Source: CAYVFC01 sp964450715 (GTDB lineage Bacteria > Myxococcota_A > Polyangia > Polyangiales > JAFGIB01). Taken from it: DNA of 43,194 bases. A model generated the notes under the pieces. The model worked only from the letters and a program-made list of their open reading frames with translations. It was not told the DNA's origin and ran no database searches. Made by a program: the position numbers and the translations under genes. Of this stretch, positions 32,635 to 41,067 are shown piece by piece. Positions within the stretch are counted from its first letter, which is position 1. Every line of letters starts with the position of its first letter. The DNA is taken from positions 1 to 43,194 of the forward strand of contig CAYVFC010000065.1 in assembly GCA_964450715.1 (NCBI GenBank), read 5' to 3'.

Positions 32635-34551
32635 ATGGCGCAACACGACGAGACGATTCAGAAGAGCCTGGACCCGGCCGTCCGGCAGATGATCGCCCGG
32701 GCCGAGGCGCAGCAGGTGACCACGGTCTGGGATCGCTATGATGCGATGAAACCCCAGTGCAGCTTTGGCGATACCGGCCTCTGCTGCCGTCACTGTTTAC
32801 AGGGGCCTTGCCGCATCGACCCCTTTGGCGAGGGCCCGGGCCAGGGTATCTGCGGCGCCGGCGCCGACGTGATGGTAGCCCGCGGCCTGGTCCGCGCCAT
32901 TGCCGCCGGAACCGCGGCTCATTCCGGCCACGCCAAGCATTTGGCCCACACCATGAAGAAGATGGCCCAGGGCAAGGCCGAGGCCTACTCCATCAAGGCA
33001 CCGGACAAGCTGCGAGCGGTGGCCGCGCGGCTCGGTATATCCACCGAGGGACGGCCGGAAAACGAGATAGCGCTGGACGTGGCCGACGCCGCCCTGGCCG
33101 ACTTCCACGAAAAGGATACCCCCGTGCTCTGGGCCACCACCCTGGTCAATGCCGAGCGGGCCAAGGTCTTCACCGACCTCGGCCTGGTGCCCCGGGGCAT
33201 CGATCACGAGGTATCCGAGGTCATGCACCGCACGCTCTACGGCGTGGACGCCGACGCGGTGAACCTGCTGCTGGGCGGCTTGCGCTGCGGCCTGGCCGAT
33301 TTCGCCGGCTGCGCCATGGGCACCGAGCTGGCCGATATTCTCTTCGGCGTACCCGCTCCACAGGTCACCTCCGCCAACCTGGGCACGCTAAAGGCCGACG
33401 CGGTCAACATCGCGTTGCACGGCCACAACCCGGTCGTATCGGAAGTGCTGGTGGTCGCGGCCGAATCCAAACAGGCGGCAGCCAAGGCAGCCGGGGCTTC
33501 TGGCATCAACCTGGTGGGGATCTGCTGCACCGGCAACGAGGTCATGATGCGTCACGGCATCCCCGCCTGTACCCACTCGGTCAGCCAGGAGATGGCCATC
33601 ATGACCGGCGCGCTCGACGCCATGGTGGTGGACTACCAGTGCATCATGCCCGCGGTGGTCAGCACCGCGGAATGCGCCGGCACCCAGGTCATCACCACCA
33701 TGGATATCGCCAAGATCACCGGGGCCGAGCACGTGCAGTTCAGCGAGGAGCAGGCCGGCCCCAGGGCCTCGGAGATCATCGACCGGGCCATCGAGCAGTT
33801 CAAACGGCGTCAGAACAAGCCGGTCGAGATCCCCTCGGTCCAGACCCCGGTGGTGGCGGGATTTTCCCTGGAGACCATGGTGGCGGCGCTATCCAAGCTG
33901 GACGCCGAGCAGCCGCTCAAGCCGGTGGTGGACAACATCAAGGCCGGAAACATCCGCGGGGTCTGCCTCTTTGCCGGCTGCAACAACGTGAAGGTTCCCC
34001 AGGACCGGAACTTCGTTCATATGGCCCGCAAGCTGCTACAGAACAACGTGCTGGTGGTGGCCACCGGCTGCGGCGCGGGCGCGCTGATGCGCCACGGCCT
34101 GATGGATCCGGCGAACGTGGACGAGGTTTGCGGCGACGGGCTCAAGGCGGTGCTCACCGCCATCGGCCAGGCCAATGACCTGGGCGGCCCGCTTCCGCCG
34201 GTGCTGCACATGGGATCGTGCGTGGACAACTCGCGCGCGGTGGCGCTGACCGTGGCCGTGGCCCAGTACCTGGGGGTCGACACCTGCCAGCTGCCCGTGG
34301 TCGCCTCGGCCGCGGAAGCGGTCTCGGAAAAGGCCGTCTCCATCGGCGCCTATGCCGTGGCCGCGGGACTGCCCACCCACGTGGGGGTGATGCTGCCCGT
34401 GCTGGGCAGCCAGCTGGTAGCCGGGGTGCTCACCGAGAAGGTCAAAGAGCTGACCGGCGGCTACTTCATCGTCGAGCTGGATCCCGAAAAGGCCGCCGAC
34501 CAGTTGCTGGCGGCGATCGACGAGCGGCGCAAGGGCCTGGGACTGGCCTGA
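32635..34551 (+). CDS. cooS: Anaerobic Ni-Fe-S carbon monoxide dehydrogenase catalytic subunit
   Basis: 638 residues from ATG at MAQHDETIQ, the common CooS size. Oxidises CO with water to CO2, releasing two electrons. All metal ligands are present: D/B-cluster Cys42, 50, 51, 54, 59 and about 73 (C-x7-CC-xx-C-x4-C), and the C-cluster set His262 (LHGHNP), Cys297 or 298 (GICCTG), Cys336 (DYQCIMP), Cys449 (FAGCNN), Cys479 (ATGCGAG) and Cys529 (MGSCVDN), matching the Carboxydothermus CODH II order. Followed by a ferredoxin and an FAD oxidoreductase. There is no acetyl-CoA synthase, hydrogenase, or cooC nickel-insertion gene in the window. Confidence 0.96.
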   Translation: MAQHDETIQKSLDPAVRQMIARAEAQQVTTVWDRYDAMKPQCSFGDTGLCCRHCLQGPCRIDPFGEGPGQGICGAGADVMVARGLVRAIAAGTAAHSGHAKHLAHTMKKMAQGKAEAYSIKAPDKLRAVAARLGISTEGRPENEIALDVADAALADFHEKDTPVLWATTLVNAERAKVFTDLGLVPRGIDHEVSEVMHRTLYGVDADAVNLLLGGLRCGLADFAGCAMGTELADILFGVPAPQVTSANLGTLKADAVNIALHGHNPVVSEVLVVAAESKQAAAKAAGASGINLVGICCTGNEVMMRHGIPACTHSVSQEMAIMTGALDAMVVDYQCIMPAVVSTAECAGTQVITTMDIAKITGAEHVQFSEEQAGPRASEIIDRAIEQFKRRQNKPVEIPSVQTPVVAGFSLETMVAALSKLDAEQPLKPVVDNIKAGNIRGVCLFAGCNNVKVPQDRNFVHMARKLLQNNVLVVATGCGAGALMRHGLMDPANVDEVCGDGLKAVLTAIGQANDLGGPLPPVLHMGSCVDNSRAVALTVAVAQYLGVDTCQLPVVASAAEAVSEKAVSIGAYAVAAGLPTHVGVMLPVLGSQLVAGVLTEKVKELTGGYFIVELDPEKAADQLLAAIDERRKGLGLA

Positions 34552-34615
34552 GGTCGGTCGCTCCCCCGTAACCGAACCGGACCCATATCAACCCGGAAGC
34601 CAGAAGGAGCTCATC

Positions 34616-35122
34616 GTGTCCCAAGCCAAGGAAATCTTCGTACGACTGGACCGCTGCATGGGGTGTCACAGCTGCGAGATGGCCTGCGCCGTGGCCCATT
34701 GCAGCGGTAAATCGCTCTATCCGGCCCTGACCGAGAAGCCGGCGCCCAGGCGACGCCTCTACGTGGAGTGGGTGGCGCCGAACCGCTCGGTTCCCGTGCT
34801 CTGTCGCAACTGCCAGGACGCGCCATGTCTGCACGCGTGCATCGCCGGAGCCATCAGCCGCTCGGAAGCCGGGGTGGTGACGACCGATACGGACAGGTGC
34901 ATCGGCTGCTGGACCTGCGTGATGGTCTGTCCCTACGGCGTCATCGGCCGCCACCAGCAAGAGCGCAAAGCCTATCGCTGCGACCGCTGTCCGGACCGCG
35001 AGGTGCCGGCCTGCGTCAACGCCTGTCCCACCCGGGCGCTGGTCTTTCAGACCGCATCCGGATACTCGCAGCAGGTGCGCCGCAAGGCCTCTCACGAGCT
35101 CGTCTCCGGCCAGGGCGAATAG
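34616..35122 (+). CDS. cooF: CooF-type 4Fe-4S ferredoxin
   Basis: 168 residues, GTG start with AAGGAG upstream. Four Cys groups typical of CooF/HycB/DMSO-reductase B electron carriers: CMGCHSCEMAC (14-24), CRNCQDAPCLHAC (about 63-75), CIGCWTCVMVCP (about 97-108) and CDRCPDREVPACVNACP (about 122-139). Predicted to hold four 4Fe-4S clusters and take electrons from CooS. Starts 64 bases after cooS and ends 5 bases before the flavoprotein, so the three are one operon. Symbol given by family and context. Confidence 0.9.
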   Translation: MSQAKEIFVRLDRCMGCHSCEMACAVAHCSGKSLYPALTEKPAPRRRLYVEWVAPNRSVPVLCRNCQDAPCLHACIAGAISRSEAGVVTTDTDRCIGCWTCVMVCPYGVIGRHQQERKAYRCDRCPDREVPACVNACPTRALVFQTASGYSQQVRRKASHELVSGQGE

Positions 35123-35127
35123 AGCCT

Positions 35128-36393
35128 ATGCAAAGCAAACGCTACCTGATCGTGGGTGCCGGCGCCGCGGGCATGGCCGCGGCCGGGGTTGTCTCCGAGC
35201 TGGACCCCGGAGGATCGATCACGCTTCTGAGCGCGGAGCCGGATCCGCCTTACTACCGCCCCATGATCCCGCTGCTCGTCAGCCGGCAGAGGAGCGATGA
35301 GCAGATCGCGCTGGCGGGGCGGGAGCCTTTTCGGTCGACCTCGGCGGCCGACCTGCGCCTGGGCGTCCGCGCGGCGCGCGTCGATACCGGTGCGCGACAG
35401 CTGTTCGCCGAGGGCGGTGCCGCCTTCGACTACGACCGGCTATTGATAGCGAGCGGCAGCCGTCCACTCCTGCTCGAGGGTGTCGAGGGGATGAGCGCCG
35501 AGGGCGTGACCAGGCTGCGTACCCTGGCCGACGCCAGGCAGATGGCCGAACGGGCTCGGACGGCCGGGCAGGCTGTCGTGCTCGGAGCCGGGCTGCAGGG
35601 CGTCAAGGCGGCGCTGGCTCTGCGCCACTGCGGCCTTTCGGTTGCGCTGGTAGAGCGAGAAGCCGAGATACTGCCCGCGATCATGGAGGCCGACGCCGGC
35701 GCGCTGATCCGCGCTCAGTTGCAGCGGTCCGAAATCGACGTCATCACCGGCGCCACCATCTCCGCGGTGCAGACCGACGGCCAGGGCGTGTGCGGCGCGG
35801 AGCTCGATAACGGCAAGCGGCTCCCCTGCCGGCTGCTCTGCATCAGCACCGGCGTCGCACCCGACACGGCCTTCCTGCAGCAGAGCAACATCCATTGCGA
35901 CCAAGGCGGCGGCGTGATCACCGATCGCTACACCGCCTGCAGCGCGCCCGACGTCTACGCGGCCGGAGACGTAGCAATGACCCACAGCGCCATCACCGGC
36001 GCGCCCGTGCTCACGGCTCTCTGGACCAGCGCGGTGGAGATGGGGCGCTGCGCCGGAGCGAACATGGCCGGACGCCCGACCGTCTACCCCGGAGCCCTCG
36101 GCATTCTCAACGCCAGCCGGGTAGGCGATACTCCCTTTATATCGATGGGCCTGGTGCACACCTCGGGTACAGAATACGAAACCCACGTCAGCCGGAAGCC
36201 CGGCGCCTACCGCAAGCTGGTCTTCACTCCCGAAGGCGATCGCCTGCTGGGAGCGCTCTTCATCGGCGACATCTCCCGCGCCGGCCTCTACGGCTCGCTC
36301 ATCCGCTCGGGCAGCCCGATCGCGGGTGTCAAGAAACAGTTAGTCGACCACCGGCTGCACTACGGTCATCTATTGCCCGTAACTACCCTGTAG
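35128..36393 (+). CDS. CODH-linked FAD/NAD(P) oxidoreductase
   Basis: 421 residues from ATG at MQSKRYLIVG. Two Rossmann regions: FAD site IVGAGAAGMAAAG (residues 8-20) and NAD site VVLGAGLQGVKAA (about 150-162). The third FAD motif VYAAGDVAM is at about 275. Fold is that of NADH oxidase / rubredoxin-NAD reductase type pyridine nucleotide-disulfide reductases, without the CxxxxC redox pair. In cooS-cooF-FNOR clusters this enzyme is thought to pass CO electrons to NAD(P)+, so that is the likely role here. The C-terminal 100 residues form the dimerisation-type domain. Confidence 0.87.
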   Translation: MQSKRYLIVGAGAAGMAAAGVVSELDPGGSITLLSAEPDPPYYRPMIPLLVSRQRSDEQIALAGREPFRSTSAADLRLGVRAARVDTGARQLFAEGGAAFDYDRLLIASGSRPLLLEGVEGMSAEGVTRLRTLADARQMAERARTAGQAVVLGAGLQGVKAALALRHCGLSVALVEREAEILPAIMEADAGALIRAQLQRSEIDVITGATISAVQTDGQGVCGAELDNGKRLPCRLLCISTGVAPDTAFLQQSNIHCDQGGGVITDRYTACSAPDVYAAGDVAMTHSAITGAPVLTALWTSAVEMGRCAGANMAGRPTVYPGALGILNASRVGDTPFISMGLVHTSGTEYETHVSRKPGAYRKLVFTPEGDRLLGALFIGDISRAGLYGSLIRSGSPIAGVKKQLVDHRLHYGHLLPVTTL

Positions 36394-36406
36394 TTCCGTC
36401 GCTTCC

Positions 36407-37222
36407 ATGTGCATCGAGCCCGTCAATCGCGGCGACGACCCGCGCCTCGCGCCCTACCGGATCCTGCGCGACCCCGAGCTGCTGCGCGAACGCGGTCTGT
36501 TCATCGCCGAAAGCCGACGTGCGGTGGAGACGCTGCTTACCCGGTCGCGATTCTCGGCCGAGTCGATCTTCGTAGAGGAGGCGGCCCTACGTGCGATGGA
36601 ACCGGTTCTCTCGCGTCACGCCGCCGAGATCCCCATCTACCTCGGAACGCGCGAGCTGATGAAACAGGTGGCCGGATTCAACTTCCATCGCGGTTGCCTG
36701 GCCGCGGGCTCTCGCGGCCGGGACCCGGAGCCCGGGGAGTTGATCGCCGCTGCTGCGCCCGAGCCCGACCTGCTGGTGGTGGCCGAGAACGTGAGCGATC
36801 CGGACAACGTCGGCGCCCTTTTTCGCAACGCCAGCGCATTCGGCTGCAGCGGGATCGTGCTCACCGCCGGATGCGCCGAGCCCCTCTACCGCAAGGCGAT
36901 TCGCGTATCGCTCGGCGCCAGCCTGGTAGTGCCCTTCGCCATCGCCACCGATTGGCCCGGGCCGACCCTCTCCGCCCTCCGGCGAGCCGGCTATTGTATC
37001 GCAGCGCTGACGCCCCGTCCCTCGGCGGTGCCGATATCGCCAGACCTGCGGGGGCGTGCGGAAAACCGTATCGCCTTGCTGGTCGGTGCTGAAGAAACGG
37101 GCCTCAGCCAGCACGCGCTGGACGGGTCCGATCTACAGGTACGAATTCCCATGGCCGACGGAGTCGACTCCATCAACGTCGCAACCGCGACCGCCATCGC
37201 GCTTCACGCCTTTCGCGGGTAG
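36407..37222 (+). CDS. SpoU-family RNA 2'-O-methyltransferase
   Basis: 271 residues. N-terminal substrate-binding domain begins DPRLAPYRILRDPELLRERG and FIAESRRAVETLL; the SPOUT catalytic domain begins at about 120. Knotted-fold motifs: motif 1 NVSDPDNVGALFRNASAFG, motif 2 LLVGAEETGLSQ, motif 3 IPMADGVDSINVATATAIAL. Methylates a ribose 2'-OH in rRNA or tRNA using S-adenosylmethionine; the exact RNA cannot be told. Starts 14 bases after the flavoprotein stop, probably co-transcribed by position only. Confidence 0.88.
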   Translation: MCIEPVNRGDDPRLAPYRILRDPELLRERGLFIAESRRAVETLLTRSRFSAESIFVEEAALRAMEPVLSRHAAEIPIYLGTRELMKQVAGFNFHRGCLAAGSRGRDPEPGELIAAAAPEPDLLVVAENVSDPDNVGALFRNASAFGCSGIVLTAGCAEPLYRKAIRVSLGASLVVPFAIATDWPGPTLSALRRAGYCIAALTPRPSAVPISPDLRGRAENRIALLVGAEETGLSQHALDGSDLQVRIPMADGVDSINVATATAIALHAFRG

Positions 37223-37369
37223 CGGAAGTGGCTCGAAGGACAGGGAAGAACGACACGGAGCGCGGAGTATTTTTACGGCCTTTGACCCCCTACCCCCTCT
37301 ATCCCGGTGGGGACTGAGTGCAGTAACCTACGAGGTTCTGAAACCGTCACCCCTGGCAACGGAGCGACC

Positions 37370-37537
37370 ATGTCGAAAACGGTCAAGCACTCCCTGATCG
37401 GGCTGGCGAGCCTGGTCGCCGTATTTCTCCTGCTGGGCGCCGCCTTTGGATACAACGAGTATGACGTTTCCTGGATCCTCACCGCCCACTACGGCGCTAC
37501 CGACGATTTCCAGAAAGCCTTTGCCAAGTGGCGCTGA
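37370..37537 (+). CDS. 55-residue single-pass membrane peptide overlapping apbE
   Basis: ATG preceded by GGAG. Residues 8-30 (SLIGLASLVAVFLLLGAAFG) form one membrane helix with a basic N-terminus (MSKTVKHS), so the C-terminal 25 residues face outward. That part reads YNEYDVSWILTAHYGATDDF and ends QKAFAKWR. The last 10 bases overlap the start of apbE, which suggests translational coupling. The GAT triplet resembles the end of FMN-attachment motifs, but the full D-x-x-[ST]GA[ST] pattern is absent. No family recognised. Confidence 0.6.
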   Translation: MSKTVKHSLIGLASLVAVFLLLGAAFGYNEYDVSWILTAHYGATDDFQKAFAKWR

Positions 37538-38688
37538 GCCGCCGCAATCCGTTCCTTCGATACAAACGGCCGCGCGCGTTGCTATTGCTCGCGGTACTGT
37601 CGACCGCGACGCCCGCTTGCCGTACACCCGCGGGAAGCAACCGGGCCGCCCGCGACGAGGACAAGCGAAAGCAGCCCGCGCGAACCCGGGCCGAACCGCC
37701 TAGCGAGCCTTCGGGCGGGCCGGCGGCCGAGCTACTCTCGCGCTCCCGCAAGCTGATGGGCACGCTGGTCACCATCACGGTGGCTGGCGCGAGCGCCCCG
37801 GGCGCCGAGACGGCCATCACGGACGCCTTCAAGGAAGTGGAGCGCCTCGAGCGCCTGTTCTCCCACCATCGACCGGACAGCGATATATCTCGTATAAACG
37901 CCTCGGCCGGATCGAAACCCGTCCAGGTCGCGGCCGAAACCCTGGAGGTCATCGCGGCGGGGCTGCGCATCTCCACCTGGAGCGAGGGAGCGTTCGACCT
38001 GACCTGGGCAGCGCTCGGCGACCTGTACCGCTTCGATCGTAAGAACCGTCGCTTCCCGACTCCGGAAGAGGTGAAACAGCGGCTGCCCTTGATCGGTCAT
38101 CGAGACGTCCTCATCGACGAAACCGACCGAACCGTACTGCTGCGCCGCCCGGGGATGCGCATCGGGGCGGGCGGCATTGCCAAGGGATACGCGCTGGACA
38201 GGGCGGCGCTCATCCTGCAACGGGCCGGTCTCGCGAATTTCACCATCCGGGCCGGCGGACAGGTGACCGTGCGCGGCAACCGGGACGGCCGGCCCTGGCG
38301 CGTGGGCATCCGCCATCCGCGGCGCGCGGACTATTTCGGCCAGGTTGAGATCACCTCCGGATCTCTGGCGACCTCGGGCGATTACGAACGCGCCTTTACT
38401 GCGCAAGGCAAGCGCTGGCACCACATTCTCGATCCGCGAACCGGATTTCCTGCGATGAAATCGCTCTCGGTAACCGTGCTAGCCGATTCCGGCCTGTACT
38501 CGGATGCCATGTCCACCGCGTTATTCGTCTCCGGTCCCGCAAAGGCCCTGCAGCTGCTGCAGACCGCGCCCGAAAATACCGGAGCCGTGATCGTCGCCCC
38601 GGATCTCTCGCTACACACGGGCGGCCTCCTGCAGGGCCGCCTGATCCTGAAAGGGCCCTTGCAGGAGGGTCGGCTCTCCGACCGGTAA
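37528..38688 (+). CDS. apbE: FAD:protein FMN transferase (ApbE) lipoprotein
   Basis: 386 residues, GTG start inside the end of the preceding peptide gene. Signal peptide ends LSTATPAC with lipidated Cys31, then a basic linker, then the ApbE domain from about 75. Hallmarks: KLMGTLVTITV, SDISRINASAG, GIAKGYALDRA and the metal-binding HHILDPRTGFPA with SLYSDAMSTALFV-like end. ApbE moves FMN from FAD to Thr/Ser of exported flavoproteins. No classic FMN-bind target is encoded here; the convergent tetraheme flavoprotein lacks a GA[ST] motif. Substrate may be elsewhere in the genome. Confidence 0.93.
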   Translation: MALSRRNPFLRYKRPRALLLLAVLSTATPACRTPAGSNRAARDEDKRKQPARTRAEPPSEPSGGPAAELLSRSRKLMGTLVTITVAGASAPGAETAITDAFKEVERLERLFSHHRPDSDISRINASAGSKPVQVAAETLEVIAAGLRISTWSEGAFDLTWAALGDLYRFDRKNRRFPTPEEVKQRLPLIGHRDVLIDETDRTVLLRRPGMRIGAGGIAKGYALDRAALILQRAGLANFTIRAGGQVTVRGNRDGRPWRVGIRHPRRADYFGQVEITSGSLATSGDYERAFTAQGKRWHHILDPRTGFPAMKSLSVTVLADSGLYSDAMSTALFVSGPAKALQLLQTAPENTGAVIVAPDLSLHTGGLLQGRLILKGPLQEGRLSDR

Positions 38689-38719
38689 CGGCTGCGCCGC
38701 CCCCTCTCCGCCCCCTCTC

Positions 38720-40672
38720 TTATGGTTCCTCCTGCAGTACCAGCTTGGCAGCGTCGATGCCGGAGCGCAGGGCCATCGACTGACCGCAACCCGATACCCA
38801 GGCGCCGGCGAAGAGCAGGTTGCGGAAAGGCGATCGCTGCTCCTCGGTGGGGAGAAATCCCCCGCTGGCCGGATCCAGTTGCCCGAGGTCCCGCCCCGCC
38901 CAGCTTCCCTCGGGATTCAACGTGTACTGCTCGACGGTATGGGGAGTGCCGACCTCGACCACTTCGATATGACCGGATAATCCCGGCAGATACGGCTCGG
39001 CTCGACGGATGAGAACCTCGGCGAGCTCCTGCTTGTATTCCGAATAGCTTTGATAAGAAGACGCGAAGCCCCATCCGTCGTAACAATCGTATCCCATGCC
39101 GCCTGCAGTGATCACGATGACGTTCTTGCCGGGCGGAGCGGCGCTGCTGTCGAGCGTCGAGTAGTTGGAGATTCCGAAGCCGACCTCTTCCGGCTCGCAC
39201 GTCCATGGCAGCGGCTGCAGCTCGTCATCCCCGTACCCCAGGTTGACGAAGATCTCGTGCGTGTTCTGCGGGAAATGATCGGTGTAATCGTGATCGACCC
39301 CCAGGTAGACCATGGCGATATGGGAAGCGGCCGGCCGGATGGCTTTCACCTCCTGCACCAGCGCGCCGTCCAGGTGCTGCTCGCCGACCAGGCTCAAGTA
39401 GGTGGCCTGAGGGCTGGCATTGGAGACGACATAGCGCGCGTCGTAGCAGCCGCCCTGATCGGTCTCGACCCGGGTTGCCCGATCTCCGTCGACCGCGATA
39501 CCGGTGGCCCGCACCCGCGTCTTGATCACGCCGCCGTTCTCCTCGAGCTCGGCCACCAAAGCGTCCACGATGGCCTGCGAGCCGCCGGTGAAGTAGTTGT
39601 AGCCCATCGAGTGATAGCTGTTCCACATGCCGAGAAAGAGGGCCGCCGGCAGCTCGTCCGGCGTCGTGGCCTGAAAACCCGCCAGCTGGGTGATGATCGC
39701 GGCGAGCTTCGCATCGGTCACACCGTGGCTCTCCAGCGCCTCGGACACGCTCATCCCCATCACCGCGTCAAAACCGAACGAGGTCAGGGTATGGAAGAGC
39801 GCGTCGATACCCGCTCCCTGTTCCTCGAAACGATCTTTCAGCAGCTCCCGATACGCCTCCACGTCGGCCGGCACGTCGATCTCGAAATCGGGAAAGATCG
39901 ACCGGTACATGATGCTCGAGGTCTGCGTCTCTACCCTTTGCTCGATCCCCAGCTCCTCCATGAACATCATCCCCATCCCGTCGAATGCGTGCAGTGACGA
40001 CTCGAAGCGGTACTCGCCGCGGGTGAACTGCCCCATGTTGCCGCCGGGCCGGTAGTGCTGCTCGACGACCAACACCTTCATCCCGGCCTGGGCCAGCAAC
40101 ACCGCTGCCGCCAGCCCTCCCCCGCCGGCGCCGATCACCACCACGTCGTACGACTCCTGGTGGCTGCATCCATCCGTGCCGGCCGCACCGCCCGCGCTTT
40201 GATAACCGTGACAGGCTCTGCAATCGGCCGGGGCCGAAAAATCAGAACCCGCGTGTGAATCGGCATGGCACCCCTCGCAGCCGTCATCGTCGTGCCCGCG
40301 CTCACGCCCGGGCGCGCCGTTGACCCCGTGACACAACGAACATTCCGGTTCGCGATACCCACTGACGTGCGCCGCCGGATGACAGTCCAGGCAACCGGAG
40401 CTCCCCCACCCGTCGTGCGACTCGCTCAGCAGCGCGGAGACCACCCCTGGCGTAGCCGAGGTAAAGATATCGGGAACGACCGTGTTCGCGCTCGAACCGC
40501 CCTCTGCCGAGCCGCCGTCCGCCGAGCTTCCCTCGCCGTCACCCGTATCGCCGTCGCACCCACCGGCCGCGGCCAGCGCGAGGCAGAGCAGCAGGGCGAA
40601 TGCCCGGACCGCGTTGCAGTGCCCCAAAGACACCTGATTAAAAGGATATCGATTCGCGCTCTTCATGGCCAT
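38720..40672 (-). CDS. Tetraheme cytochrome c fused to CrtI-like FAD oxidoreductase, lipoprotein
   Basis: 650 residues from the ATG MAMKSANRY; another ATG 6 bases on or a TTG at 40702 are alternatives. Signal ends ALAAAGGC (Cys39), then a Gly/Ser/Asp spacer. Four CXXCH heme sites follow: CLDCH (94-98), CSLCH (111-115), CEGCH (132-136) and CRACH (151-155), with extra His (AHVSGY, ERGHDDD, DSHAGS) as possible second axial ligands. From about 175 comes a Rossmann FAD fold, VIGAGGGGLAAAVLLAQ, with EQHYRPGGNMGQF, and a C-terminal FAGAWVSGCGQSMALRSG, the layout of phytoene desaturase/retinol saturase (CrtI) enzymes. Probably a surface or periplasmic flavocytochrome that moves electrons between hemes and an organic substrate, analogous to flavocytochrome c fumarate reductase but with a different flavin fold. 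Substrate unknown. Confidence 0.85.
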   Translation of the reverse strand: MAMKSANRYPFNQVSLGHCNAVRAFALLLCLALAAAGGCDGDTGDGEGSSADGGSAEGGSSANTVVPDIFTSATPGVVSALLSESHDGWGSSGCLDCHPAAHVSGYREPECSLCHGVNGAPGRERGHDDDGCEGCHADSHAGSDFSAPADCRACHGYQSAGGAAGTDGCSHQESYDVVVIGAGGGGLAAAVLLAQAGMKVLVVEQHYRPGGNMGQFTRGEYRFESSLHAFDGMGMMFMEELGIEQRVETQTSSIMYRSIFPDFEIDVPADVEAYRELLKDRFEEQGAGIDALFHTLTSFGFDAVMGMSVSEALESHGVTDAKLAAIITQLAGFQATTPDELPAALFLGMWNSYHSMGYNYFTGGSQAIVDALVAELEENGGVIKTRVRATGIAVDGDRATRVETDQGGCYDARYVVSNASPQATYLSLVGEQHLDGALVQEVKAIRPAASHIAMVYLGVDHDYTDHFPQNTHEIFVNLGYGDDELQPLPWTCEPEEVGFGISNYSTLDSSAAPPGKNVIVITAGGMGYDCYDGWGFASSYQSYSEYKQELAEVLIRRAEPYLPGLSGHIEVVEVGTPHTVEQYTLNPEGSWAGRDLGQLDPASGGFLPTEEQRSPFRNLLFAGAWVSGCGQSMALRSGIDAAKLVLQEEP

Positions 40673-40802
40673 TAGATTGACCCGATGGCCTACCGGGGTC
40701 AATCGCGCCCTCCCCTTGCAGATCCGTTTACGGGCTGGTTGAAAACGACTTGCGACGACATCGCATGCCGTTCGAGTGCAGCTTGCTTTGCTCGGTCCGT
40801 GT

Positions 40803-40998
40803 TAAGGAGGCACCGCAAAACAAACGATCCGGTTGCGGCTGCGTGGGCGGGCGCACTCGCGGCTTTCGTCCTCGGAAAAATCCTCGAAATAGCGCTCTCG
40901 ACCGCAGGGAGAGATCTCTGCGGTTTTTCCTCCGGGCGCGCTCGCGATTGCGCTCCGCCGACGCGCCCGGTCTCGTATCGTTTATTTTGCGGTGCCTC
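40803..40998. repeat. About 195-bp MITE-like or structured dispersed element
   Basis: Terminal inverted repeats of 22 bases, beginning GAGGCACCGCAAAA, lie at 40807-40828 and, reversed, at 40977-40998, with one mismatch. Inside are further paired parts: CTCGGAAAAA (40872-40880 region) against TTTTTCCTCCGG (40924-40935) and a central hairpin ACCGCAG (40901-40907) / CTGCGGT (40918-40924) followed by a T run, like an intrinsic terminator. The end of a second copy is at 1-52. No open reading frame of note. Could be a MITE, a mobile attenuator or a small RNA gene. Confidence 0.8.
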
Positions 40999-41067
40999 GT
41001 AAGGGAAGAGACGAGGTTGCGAAACAGCTGGAAGGGCCGGCGCCCGGTAACCCGGCCAGATCCCGGT

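Noticed and set aside
35740..35770. TGATIS peptide in the CODH-linked oxidoreductase, resembling an ApbE FMN-attachment motif
   Set aside because: It lies in the strand-turn region where this reductase family normally has a similar TGA-x-V/I sequence, in a cytoplasmic protein, so the match is by chance.
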